Origin: CAWBJO01 sp963789175
Lineage (GTDB): Bacteria; Pseudomonadota; Alphaproteobacteria; Rhizobiales; Aestuariivirgaceae
Direction of reading: 5' to 3'
Length of the DNA: 64,000 nucleotides
Assembly: GCA_963789175.1 (NCBI GenBank)
Contig: CAWBJO010000006.1
Location: 310,001-374,000 of the forward strand
The position numbers and the translations under genes are program-made. The notes under the pieces were generated by a model, which ran no database searches, was not told the origin of the DNA, and saw only the letters and a list, made by a program, of their open reading frames with translations. Of the stretch, positions 7,483-15,379 are shown piece by piece (position 1 is the first letter of the stretch; every line of letters begins with the position of its first letter).

Positions 7483-8330
7483 CAGCGTCGCCCCAGCAGG
7501 GCATCGAGGTCGAAACGCCGCAACGCCACGAGCACGAGGGCGGCGACCACCATCATCAGGAGGACGGACAGCGCCGAGCCGAGCGGCCAGTTCTGCGCAT
7601 AGGTGAAGGCGATTTCGATGTCATGGGCGATCGGGATGATCTTCTGGCCGCCCAGCACCTTCGCTTCGGCAAGGGCGCCCACGGCCAGGACGAAGGTGAG
7701 GAGAAAACCGATGAGGATGCCCGGCATCGACAGGGGCAGCTCCACCTCCTTGAAGACCTGCCAGCGCGAGGCTCCGAGATCGGATGCGGCGTCGCGGGTT
7801 TCGCTCGGCACCATGCTGATGCCGAGCGTCATCGGGAAGAGCATGAACGGAAGGTAGACGTAGACCATGCCGAGAATGACGGCGGGCCGCGTGAACAGGA
7901 TGCTCTGGAAGTCGAGCCCGGTCAGCGACTTGACGGTGCCGAGCAGCACGCCGTTCTTGATGAAGAACAGCACCCAGCCGTAGAGCCGGATGTTCTCGGA
8001 GACGAAGAGAGGAATGGTGAACAGGAGCGTGAGCAGCGTAGCGGAGCGGCCGAAGACGCGGACCAGCGCGTAGGCGATCGGGTAGCAGATCAAGGCGAGC
8101 AGCAGGACGGCAAAGGCGGCGAGGCCGAGCGACCAGAAGAACGAGATGTAGGTCGTGCTGTCGACGATGGTGCGGTAGTTGGCGAGGCTCGGCGCGCCGC
8201 CGAAGGAAAAGGTGCGGGGCGGCATGAAGCTGTACCAGACGACGGCGATGAGCGGGGCCAGAAAACCCACCGCCAGCAGCAGGAGAACGGGAACGGCAGC
8301 CTTGGCACCTGGGTTGGATCCGAAGGTCAT
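7482..8330 (-). CDS. ABC transporter permease, PotB-like (system 1)
   Basis: This 282-residue permease has an N-terminal signal-anchor helix and about five further membrane helices. The EAA motif reads RDAASDLGASRWQVFKEVELP. It pairs with the PotC-like protein to form the channel of the importer. It starts seven bases after the ATPase gene ends. Confidence 0.92.
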   Translation of the reverse strand: MTFGSNPGAKAAVPVLLLLAVGFLAPLIAVVWYSFMPPRTFSFGGAPSLANYRTIVDSTTYISFFWSLGLAAFAVLLLALICYPIAYALVRVFGRSATLLTLLFTIPLFVSENIRLYGWVLFFIKNGVLLGTVKSLTGLDFQSILFTRPAVILGMVYVYLPFMLFPMTLGISMVPSETRDAASDLGASRWQVFKEVELPLSMPGILIGFLLTFVLAVGALAEAKVLGGQKIIPIAHDIEIAFTYAQNWPLGSALSVLLMMVVAALVLVALRRFDLDALLGRR

Positions 8331-8337
8331 GGCCGGC

Positions 8338-9405
8338 TCAGTCCGTCACCAGGATGCTGTCCCTGGCATCCCATCCCACCAGGACCTCATCGTCGAGCTT
8401 CCCCGAATAGGCTTGCTGACGGAGCTTCTCGACGAGGAACACCTGCTCGCCGCTCCTGATCTGATACTGGATGCGCGAGCCCAAGGCGTATTCGTTGTAG
8501 AGCCGTCCGGCGACGACGTTGTCCGCTCCATCGGCGGCAGCGACGAAGCGGATGGATTCCGGGCGGATGACGAGGTAGCCCGCGACGAAGCCGGTCGGAA
8601 TCTTCGGCGCCTTCAGCTTCTCCGACAGCTCGACCGATTCCAGCTTGCCCCCCTCCCCCAGCCGCACCGGTACGACGTTCACATCGCCGATGAACTCGGA
8701 GACGAACTTGGATTTCGGGTCGGAGTAGATCTGGTGCGGCGTGCCGACCTGGATGAGCCTGCCGCCGCGCATGACGCCGATGCGGTCGCTCATGACCATC
8801 GCCTCTTCGAGGGAATGGGTGATGTAGACGAACGTCTTGCCCGTCTCGCGATGGATGTCCTTCAGTTCCTTCTCGAGAGTCTTGCGGAGCTTGTAGTCGA
8901 TGGCCGACAGCGGCTCGTCGAAGAACAGAATGGCGGGATCGTAGGCGAGCGCGCGGGCGAGCGCGACACGCTGCCGTTCGCCGCCCGAGCATTGCATGAC
9001 GTTCTTGCCGTAGTAGTCCGCCGGAAGGCGCAGCAGCTCCATGAGCTCGAGCGCCCGCGCCTTACGCGTCGCCGGGGCGACACCCCGGATCTTCAGGGAA
9101 AATTCGATGTTCTGCCCGACGGTGCGGTGGGGGAACAGCGCCAGGGACTGGAAGACCATGCAGGTCGGCCGCCGGTTGGCGGGCACGTCGTTCAGCCTCT
9201 GGCCACGCAGCGAGATATCGCCGTCGGTCGGCGTCTCGAGGCCGGCCAGCATGCGCAGCAACGTCGTCTTGCCGCAGCCTGAGGGGCCGACGATCGTGAA
9301 GAACTCGCCTTCCAGTATGTCGAGATCGACGCCGTCGACGGCGGCAAGGTTGCCGAACGTCTTTCGCACCGCCGTCAGCGAAAGGAGAGTGGGCCGTGCA
9401 GTCAT
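8338..9405 (-). CDS. ABC transporter ATPase, PotA-like (system 1)
   Basis: This 355-residue ATPase powers the importer. Walker A is GPSGCGKTT, the signature is CSGGERQRVALARAL, Walker B is ILFFDEPLSAID and the switch His is in YITHS. The region after about residue 235 is a TOBE-type regulatory domain. It is the only Pot-type ATPase on the minus strand, so it may also serve PotBCD system 2 (15380-18160), which has none of its own. Confidence 0.94.
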   Translation of the reverse strand: MTARPTLLSLTAVRKTFGNLAAVDGVDLDILEGEFFTIVGPSGCGKTTLLRMLAGLETPTDGDISLRGQRLNDVPANRRPTCMVFQSLALFPHRTVGQNIEFSLKIRGVAPATRKARALELMELLRLPADYYGKNVMQCSGGERQRVALARALAYDPAILFFDEPLSAIDYKLRKTLEKELKDIHRETGKTFVYITHSLEEAMVMSDRIGVMRGGRLIQVGTPHQIYSDPKSKFVSEFIGDVNVVPVRLGEGGKLESVELSEKLKAPKIPTGFVAGYLVIRPESIRFVAAADGADNVVAGRLYNEYALGSRIQYQIRSGEQVFLVEKLRQQAYSGKLDDEVLVGWDARDSILVTD

Positions 9406-9428
9406 TCACGCTCACACGAAGGAAGGCG

Positions 9429-9487
9429 GCGGGACCGACCGCGGAGTTGCGGCTCCGGGCATCGGAGTCGGCCTCAGCCGGTCCCGC
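9429..9487 (-). promoter_or_regulatory. Hairpin between binding-protein gene and ATPase gene (system 1)
   Basis: In the 96-base gap behind the binding-protein gene, GCGGGACCG (9429-9437) and CGGTCCCGC (9479-9487) form a perfect nine-pair stem, with a smaller CGGAG/CTCCG stem possible inside. There is no U-tract, so partial termination or protection of the upstream mRNA from 3' exonucleases is more likely than full termination. Equivalent hairpins occur in the other three transporter operons. Confidence 0.6.
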
Positions 9488-9501
9488 ACGATGATCCGCG
9501 T

Positions 9502-10668
9502 TCAGCCTCCGGAGGCCTCGCGCTTGGCAGCCGTCATGATGTCCAAGAGCTTGTCGTAGTCGGGCACGATATCATACTCGATCGACGCGGCCATCTCCTC
9601 GTCGAGGCTGTCCCACTGAATCGTGTCGAGCTCTTCCTTGGTGAAGAGCTTGAAGCAGTCGGGGTTGCCCATCTGGGTGACGGGGTTGAACGTGCCTTCG
9701 GCGAACGCCACGACGTGGGCGATGTCCGGCGCCTGGACGTATTCGAGGAAGTCCGCCGCCAGCGGCGAGACCTCCGGGTTGTTTACGACGGAGGTCACTT
9801 CGATCCACGAAATGCCGCCCTTGCCGCCCGGCATCGGTCCCTTCTTGGGGGTGATGCCGCGGATGTTGGGGTGGCCGTCGGCGCGGGCCGGCGATGCGGA
9901 ATACGTGCCGCCCGTGAGATGGAAGTCGATCTCGCCGGCGATCAACGCCTGGTTCATCGTGGCGATGTCCCCGACCACCTTGGCGCCCTTGAACACCCGT
10001 TTGGCCGTGTCGGTAAACTTCGTCACTTCCTCGTCGGTATGGGTGCGGAACGGATCGAAGCCGGAGATGCAGCACAGGCAGAAGACGTTCCAGTCGTCGG
10101 ATTCCAGGATGCCGTACTTCTTGTCGTTGGCGGCATCGTTCCACAGATCCCAGCCCTGGTCCTCGGCCGTGGCGCGGCTGACCTTGTCGGTGTTGACGAC
10201 GAAACTGTAGGGGCCGAAGCGCTGGACCATGCCGAGAAGCTCATTGCCGGAGTCGTCCATCGCCCATTTGTAGGGCGCCTTGAAGCCCGGAAGCATCTTG
10301 TCGAAGTAAGGCTCGAAGCGCGCCCGGTCGAGCGGCTTTATCAGCTTCTCCGGGTGCATGATCTTGCGAGCCCAGGGATTGTTCACGTTGATGAGATCCC
10401 AGACATTGATCTCGCCGGCGCGCAACCGGTTGATCATCGTCGGATCGTTGGTCAGTGACTCGGCCTTGACGGTGGCTTCCTTCGCCTGCCGGAAGGGGTC
10501 AAGAACCTGGGCGGAGTTGTAGCCTTCCCAGCAAAGGATATTGAGTTCCTTCTCGCGCGCGGCCGATGCACCCCTCGGCAGCATCGATGCGCCGGCGGCA
10601 TATGCCGCGGCCATGGCCGCCGAAGACTGCATGAAGCTGCGGCGCGTAAGATTGTGGTTATTCGCCAT
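9502..10668 (-). CDS. Periplasmic substrate-binding protein, PotD-like, Tat-exported (system 1)
   Basis: This 388-residue binding protein starts with a twin-arginine signal (LTRRSFMQSSAAM, then an Ala-rich core and ASAA cleavage region), so it is probably exported folded. The mature part begins ELNILCWEGYNSAQVL, the usual first strand of the spermidine/putrescine-binding family. GGAGG ahead of 10668 supports the start. It leads the operon binding protein - ATPase - PotB - PotC - SDR and lies directly downstream of the diol dehydratase genes, suggesting that it delivers the dehydratase substrate. The ligand is unknown; several acidic and Trp residues would suit a cation. Confidence 0.92.
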   Translation of the reverse strand: MANNHNLTRRSFMQSSAAMAAAYAAGASMLPRGASAAREKELNILCWEGYNSAQVLDPFRQAKEATVKAESLTNDPTMINRLRAGEINVWDLINVNNPWARKIMHPEKLIKPLDRARFEPYFDKMLPGFKAPYKWAMDDSGNELLGMVQRFGPYSFVVNTDKVSRATAEDQGWDLWNDAANDKKYGILESDDWNVFCLCCISGFDPFRTHTDEEVTKFTDTAKRVFKGAKVVGDIATMNQALIAGEIDFHLTGGTYSASPARADGHPNIRGITPKKGPMPGGKGGISWIEVTSVVNNPEVSPLAADFLEYVQAPDIAHVVAFAEGTFNPVTQMGNPDCFKLFTKEELDTIQWDSLDEEMAASIEYDIVPDYDKLLDIMTAAKREASGG

Positions 10669-10831
10669 TCATTCCTCCCTGAATACTCTGCCCGACCGTG
10701 ACCGGGCGGCGACCGCGGTGCAATATGACCTCAATTCGGGCAGCACGCAAATCGAGGCCCACCCCTTCATGCCCCAGCCTTCCCGAAGCGGCTTGACCGC
10801 GCAGGGCCCGAAATTGACAGTTCCCGCCAGC

Positions 10832-11257
10832 CTAGAACCGGTAGGTGAACAGGCCGCGGCGCTCGTAGACCGCAGCCGCCTCCTCGATGAAGGCCGCCAT
10901 GCGCTCCGCGCGGTAGTCGCTCCTCAACCGCTTGGCGGTGTCGAGGAGCTGCGCCTTGGAGGTGACGCGGCCCGGCCGGAGGAGCTCATAGATTTCCATG
11001 ATGAGATCCTGGGGAACGTCGACGAGTTCGGCCGCACGCTCGAAGTTCGCAGCCAGCATGGGCCGCCGCGCCGACCGGGCGACGTCGGCCTGCAGCTCGA
11101 GCGCTTCGGCCGTGATCCGCAGGTCTTCCATCTCGACCTCGCCGGCGAGGAGCCTGTCGAGGGTGATGTCGGCGAGCTGCTTGCCCCGCTTGCCGCGGAC
11201 CAGCTCCGGCCGCTTCTCCGACAGCGGATAGGCGGCGGTGTCGAGCGGCCTCTTCAT
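10832..11257 (-). CDS. pduE: B12-dependent diol/glycerol dehydratase, small subunit
   Basis: This is the gamma subunit of the adenosylcobalamin-dependent diol dehydratase. It aligns well with PduE/DhaB3: YPLSEKRPEL, ADITLDRLLAGEVEMEDLRIT, ANFERAAELVDVPQDLIMEIYELLRPGR and EEAAAVYERR. It has 141 residues against about 173 in Salmonella PduE; the missing part is the N-terminal segment that serves as an encapsulation peptide in Pdu systems. Its start overlaps the stop of the fused large/medium subunit gene (ATGA at 11254-11257), implying coupled translation and 1:1 assembly. Confidence 0.93.
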   Translation of the reverse strand: MKRPLDTAAYPLSEKRPELVRGKRGKQLADITLDRLLAGEVEMEDLRITAEALELQADVARSARRPMLAANFERAAELVDVPQDLIMEIYELLRPGRVTSKAQLLDTAKRLRSDYRAERMAAFIEEAAAVYERRGLFTYRF

Positions 11258-13551
11258 GATTTGCGCCCCAGGAACCGCACGTCGATCTCTTCCGGCTTGG
11301 CTCCGGCCTCGGCGAGCCCGGTCTCAATGGCATAGATCAGCGCGACGCGCGCGTGATAGCGCGACCCCATCGCCTCGCCGCGCATGGGCACGACGACCGG
11401 TTCCGGCATCTCGCCCAGCGCGTAGGCGGCCGCATTGGCTCCCATCTTGCGATAGTGCTCCAGCTGCGTTATCGGCGCGTTCGAAAAGAGCTCGAGGTTG
11501 TTGTGCGGCAGCCTGTCGCGCTGGTGGATGACCGCGGTGCCTTTTGCCTGGATACCGATGCCTACTCCTGAACCCGAAAGGCGGGCCGCGGTCAGGCCGA
11601 GAAACGAGGTATCCGCCGTGTGGCGAATACGGACGATGCGGACGCCAAGCCCGCGACCCTCGATCGCCGCACTCAAGGCGCCGAGAACTTCAGAAAGGGG
11701 ATGGCCGGCCAGGGTCTGGTAGAGCCGCGTGCCGAAAGCCGGGCTGATGCCGATCACGATTTCCGGGACGCTGCCGGTGCCGGCTTCGCCACGAACCGCA
11801 TAGCTGATGCGCCGCTTCTCCGGCGCCTCGTGCATGGCCTCGGACCGCAGGACCTCCTTCTGATCCAGCACGTCGCGAATGCTGTTGATGGCCAGGCGGC
11901 GCTCCGCATCGAGCCGATATCCGGTGCCGGGCCCGAGATAGGCATTGGGGTCGTTGACGGCGCTGATCACTCGGCCGTTGCGCACGATGGCGGATGTCTG
12001 CAGGTAGTCTCCGGCGATGCGCAGCTTGACCAGGGACAGGAGATTTTCCGCTTCCTCGCGGAAACCGCGCCGAGCCAGGGCCTTGATCACGTCGACGACG
12101 GTGATGCCGCGGCCCTTGATTGCATCGCTGATGAAGGCAACGTCGCGCGGCATGTAGCTTTGGGTGTCGTTCGAGCCGGACGCCTGAACGACGCTCTCCA
12201 TCATGGGCCGCGTGGGATTGCCGAGCTCCAACTCCTCGAACACGGCGGCCAGCGCCTCGACGGCGCGCCGGCGCGTCGCCAGCACGGAATCTTCGGGCAC
12301 CGGGGTCAGGCCGCCATCGGCCTCGAAATCCCTCTGGAGCACCAGATAGTCCTCCATCTCCTCGCCGTTCAGAAGCGAAGGGTTGAAGGAATTGTCGTAT
12401 TTCAGGATCGACCCGAAGCCCGAGCAGATGAAGTCGGAGCCGGCCAACAGATAGGGAAGGATCTTGGCGCCGACGCGGATTTCGGATTCGCTCGTCCGCG
12501 CATCGTTGCCGGATGCGCATTCGAGGTCGAGCCAGACGGCGAGCAGGTTCTCCGCCATCAATTCCCTGACGCCGCCGGGAACCGTGGCGGTCACCGGCGC
12601 GCCGTCGATGCCGCCGTTCTGCGTGCCCTGGACGCCCATGCCGCGCTGCAGGCAAAGGCAGCGGGCTTCGAGGTAGAGCAGCGACTTCGATTCATGGAAA
12701 CCCATGAGGAGCTCGGAACCGGCTCCCGAGGTGCAGCGCATCTTGATGCCGCGCGACGCGTAGGCGGCGGCGAGAAAGGCTTTCGACCATGGTGTATCGT
12801 CGCCATCGATGAAGGCGCGCTCGGTTCCATAGACCGAGACCGTCTCTGCGTAGGAGGAGAAGCCCGCCATGCCGATCCGCAGCTCTTCGGCCTCTTCGCT
12901 CGAACACTGGAACAAAGTGCCCCACCGGCCGACGGCGCCACCGACGGCGCAGGCGACGGCGTTCGACCAGGCGTTGCGCGAGACGCGCATGGTGGTCTCG
13001 ATCTCGTCGAAACCGAAGGCGACGGCGGTTGCGGCGTCGGCCGCCAGCTGCAGCGGATCGTCCTTGGCATTGGTGACGTGACCCTGGTTCCCCGGCGTGC
13101 GGCGGGCCCGCATCTTGGAATAGGCGAAGGCGATCTCGAGGGCGTTCAGTTGGGTCACGACCTCGGCCAGCTTCGCCGGCGTCAGGCCGTGGGCGATCTC
13201 GACGAGGTCGGCGCGCGGCACGTTCATGTCGACGAGCATGCGGGCGATGTCGCCGGACGGGATGCTCATTACCCGCTCCGCCACCCCGGCGTCGATATGA
13301 TGGTGGGCAATGAAATAGTCGATCATGTCGAAGTCGGCGGCAGCAACGCCGTCCATCGATACGACCTCGTCGTTCTCGATCGCGATTCCGGGCTTGGGAT
13401 CGGCCGGGCTCGAGAAGGCCGAGAAGCCGTTCTTGGCGTCTTCAGCCGCGAACTTGTCCAGCCGCAGAGGTCGGTTGTCCCAATCCGCGTAGCGGCGCCA
13501 GCGATTGGCGTTCGTGGTCAACGGCTTCGCTCCCGATGAGGAAGCGGACAT
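11254..13551 (-). CDS. pduCD: B12-dependent diol/glycerol dehydratase, fused large and medium subunits
   Basis: This 765-residue protein joins the alpha subunit (PduC-like, about residues 1-555) to the beta subunit (PduD-like, about 595-765). It should remove water from a vicinal diol by a radical mechanism with adenosylcobalamin, giving an aldehyde. Against Salmonella PduC the large part aligns without gaps from residue 150 to 390 (offset 15). The catalytic residues are kept: Gln156, His158, Glu185, Glu236, Gln311, Asp350 and Ser377. Two pocket positions differ: Asp316 (Ser301 in PduC) and Ala351 (Gln336). The PduD part shows GISPAFG, RLSGSGVGIGIQAKGT and LFSNAPITQLEHYR. The PduD encapsulation peptide is replaced by the fusion linker. 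ATG at 13551 is preferred to TTG at 13560. No reactivase gene is adjacent. Confidence 0.95.
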   Translation of the reverse strand: MSASSSGAKPLTTNANRWRRYADWDNRPLRLDKFAAEDAKNGFSAFSSPADPKPGIAIENDEVVSMDGVAAADFDMIDYFIAHHHIDAGVAERVMSIPSGDIARMLVDMNVPRADLVEIAHGLTPAKLAEVVTQLNALEIAFAYSKMRARRTPGNQGHVTNAKDDPLQLAADAATAVAFGFDEIETTMRVSRNAWSNAVACAVGGAVGRWGTLFQCSSEEAEELRIGMAGFSSYAETVSVYGTERAFIDGDDTPWSKAFLAAAYASRGIKMRCTSGAGSELLMGFHESKSLLYLEARCLCLQRGMGVQGTQNGGIDGAPVTATVPGGVRELMAENLLAVWLDLECASGNDARTSESEIRVGAKILPYLLAGSDFICSGFGSILKYDNSFNPSLLNGEEMEDYLVLQRDFEADGGLTPVPEDSVLATRRRAVEALAAVFEELELGNPTRPMMESVVQASGSNDTQSYMPRDVAFISDAIKGRGITVVDVIKALARRGFREEAENLLSLVKLRIAGDYLQTSAIVRNGRVISAVNDPNAYLGPGTGYRLDAERRLAINSIRDVLDQKEVLRSEAMHEAPEKRRISYAVRGEAGTGSVPEIVIGISPAFGTRLYQTLAGHPLSEVLGALSAAIEGRGLGVRIVRIRHTADTSFLGLTAARLSGSGVGIGIQAKGTAVIHQRDRLPHNNLELFSNAPITQLEHYRKMGANAAAYALGEMPEPVVVPMRGEAMGSRYHARVALIYAIETGLAEAGAKPEEIDVRFLGRKS

Positions 13552-13599
13552 TGCTGGCAATGGCCATCGCTCGTCAAGGGGCCGCCGTTCACGCGTGCC

Positions 13600-13947
13600 T
13601 CATCGGATCATGTACACCTTGCGCACGGTCTCGTGGACACGGCAGGTTCCCCTCCAGTCCTTCGGGAAGAACGCGACGGTATCGGGGTGGATCTCGATCA
13701 CCTCCCCCGATTCATGGGTGTAGGTGCAGCGGCCGGCCAGGAAGTGACAGAACTCGTCCTTGGTGACGTGGCAATCCCAGAAGCCCGGCGTGCAGGTCCA
13801 GATGCCGCATTCGGACGAACCGTCGTCGTTGCGGTGAATCACGATGCCGGAGGTGCGCGATTGACCTTCGATCGACGTGGGAACGAGGCCCCAATCCTTC
13901 AGCTCGCGAGTATCGAGGGGGTTGTAGACACGTGGTGTCGCGGTCAT
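13600..13947 (-). CDS. Small cupin-domain protein
   Basis: This 115-residue single-domain cupin resembles the EutQ/ureidoglycine-aminohydrolase-like group (cupin_3 type): GIWTCTPGFWDCHVTKDEFCHFLAGRCTYTHESGEVIEI and FFPKDWRGTCRV. The metal-binding pattern is weak, with His and Glu in CHVTKDEFCHF. It lies 48 bases upstream of the dehydratase gene and is probably in the same transcript. EutQ-like cupins occur in other microcompartment loci, so an accessory catabolic role is plausible, but its reaction is unknown. Confidence 0.8.
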   Translation of the reverse strand: MTATPRVYNPLDTRELKDWGLVPTSIEGQSRTSGIVIHRNDDGSSECGIWTCTPGFWDCHVTKDEFCHFLAGRCTYTHESGEVIEIHPDTVAFFPKDWRGTCRVHETVRKVYMIR

Positions 13948-13974
13948 GGCCGGTCTCTCAGGTTGATGTCGAGC

Positions 13975-15378
13975 TCAGGCCGCTTTCGCGAGCCTGTCGA
14001 GGATTTTCGCGGCCTTGGTCGGCCCGTGCCGGCCGCGCATGTGCTTCGACGTCCGCTTCAGCTTCGCCTTCATCTTCCTGTCGGTCAGCATCTTCATGAT
14101 CTTTGCGGTCAACTCGTCATCGGTCCAGTCGTAGCGATGCGACTTGAAGCCGTGACCGGTCTCCTCGACGCGTGTGGCGTTGTCGTGGCCGTCCCACACA
14201 TACGGCATGATCAAAGCCGGCTTGCCGAAGTAGAGGCACTCGGTGAACGAATTGTTGCCGCCGTGATGGATGACGGCATCGACGAGCGGAATGACCGATG
14301 GCTGAGGAAACCAGCTGTCGATATGCACGTTCGGCGGGATGTTCGAGTAGCTATCCTTGTAGTCTCCGACATTCACCAGCGCCCGCACCGGCAGCTTCCC
14401 CAACAAGACGATCAGGCGCTTCAACAGATCGACGTCGCCGGCGCCGAGCGACCCGAAACTCACATAGAGCAGCGGCTTGTCGTCGTTCTTCTTGAACTTC
14501 GGAACCTTGTAGGGCTTCTCCTTGCGCACGCAGCCCTCCAGATACTGAAAGAGCTTCGGCGACAGCTTGTGGCGGCGCCTGAACTTCACGGCCTCCGGAT
14601 ACAGCAACAGGTTCATATGCGGTGACGCCTCGAAAAACTGCCCTAGCGGATACGGCCGTTCGCCGCAGGTCTCGAGGAACGCGTTGAAATCGGCGTGGAT
14701 GGATCCGACGACGTCGTTGAAACGCCGGCGGAACCGTTCGAACCCGGCCTTGTCCTTCTCCCCGCAGCCGGAGAGATGGGGAGGAATGTCGGGATCCTCG
14801 ATCTCGTTCTCCGAACAGGAGATGATCCGCACCCACGGCTTGCCGTCGGTGCGGCCGTAGCGCTTGATGGCGGGGAAGAGGATGACGTTGTCGACGCATA
14901 CCACGTCCGGCTTCACCTTGGAGAGGACGGCGGGCAGGTCCTTCTCGGCCCACTTCGAGGTCGAAACGATCGCCTCCCAGCAATCCTTCACGTAGTTGCC
15001 TATCTGGTCGTAAGGCGTCTTGCGGAAATTGGGGATGTGACCGTTGATGAAGTCGCTCCAGAATTTCGCCATCTCCTCGGCCGGCATGGGTTCGGAAAGA
15101 TTCACGGGATGGACCTCGAAGCCGTATCCCTCATAGACCTGCACGAATCCCGGGTCCGAGAAGAACACCGCCTTGTGACCTAGCTTCTCGACGGCCTGGG
15201 CGATGCCGACCGAATTCAAGGCCGGCCCGAACGCCGCCTCGGGAAAGAAGGCGACGACCTTGCGGCGTTTGCCGGCAGAGGCCTTGCGCGTCTTCTTCGT
15301 CGCGGCTCGCGACGTCTTCTGGGTCGTCTTCGCCGCACGTCGCGCGCCTTTCGAGGTCTTCTTCGCTTTTCTCACCAT
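13975..15378 (-). CDS. GT1-family UDP-glycosyltransferase-like protein with lysine-rich N-terminus
   Basis: This 467-residue protein has the GT-B fold of macrolide/UDP-glucuronosyl-type transferases: an N-terminal acceptor domain starting VVAFFPEAAFGPALNS and the C-terminal donor site WFPQPSVIPLVDAVIHHGGN followed by SFTECLYFGKPALIMPYVWDGHDNATR. The first 40 residues are an unusual Lys/Arg/Thr/Ala-rich tail, and the last 40 are also basic. A transferase is unexpected between a transporter and a diol dehydratase; it could glycosylate or deglycosylate a substrate, but no acceptor can be named. It begins right after PotC2 (stop at 15380) and precedes the cupin. Confidence 0.85.
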   Translation of the reverse strand: MVRKAKKTSKGARRAAKTTQKTSRAATKKTRKASAGKRRKVVAFFPEAAFGPALNSVGIAQAVEKLGHKAVFFSDPGFVQVYEGYGFEVHPVNLSEPMPAEEMAKFWSDFINGHIPNFRKTPYDQIGNYVKDCWEAIVSTSKWAEKDLPAVLSKVKPDVVCVDNVILFPAIKRYGRTDGKPWVRIISCSENEIEDPDIPPHLSGCGEKDKAGFERFRRRFNDVVGSIHADFNAFLETCGERPYPLGQFFEASPHMNLLLYPEAVKFRRRHKLSPKLFQYLEGCVRKEKPYKVPKFKKNDDKPLLYVSFGSLGAGDVDLLKRLIVLLGKLPVRALVNVGDYKDSYSNIPPNVHIDSWFPQPSVIPLVDAVIHHGGNNSFTECLYFGKPALIMPYVWDGHDNATRVEETGHGFKSHRYDWTDDELTAKIMKMLTDRKMKAKLKRTSKHMRGRHGPTKAAKILDRLAKAA

Positions 15379-15379
15379 T

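Noticed and set aside
10688..10743. Distant inverted repeat CTGCCCGA/TCGGGCAG upstream of the Tat-exported binding protein
   Set aside because: An eight-base pair 40 bases apart in GC-rich DNA may be chance; no second copy near other operons of the cluster was seen.
11620..13539. Plus-strand open frame of 639 codons opposite the diol dehydratase
   Set aside because: It is the complementary-strand shadow of a gene with perfect family alignment and shows no recognisable domain.
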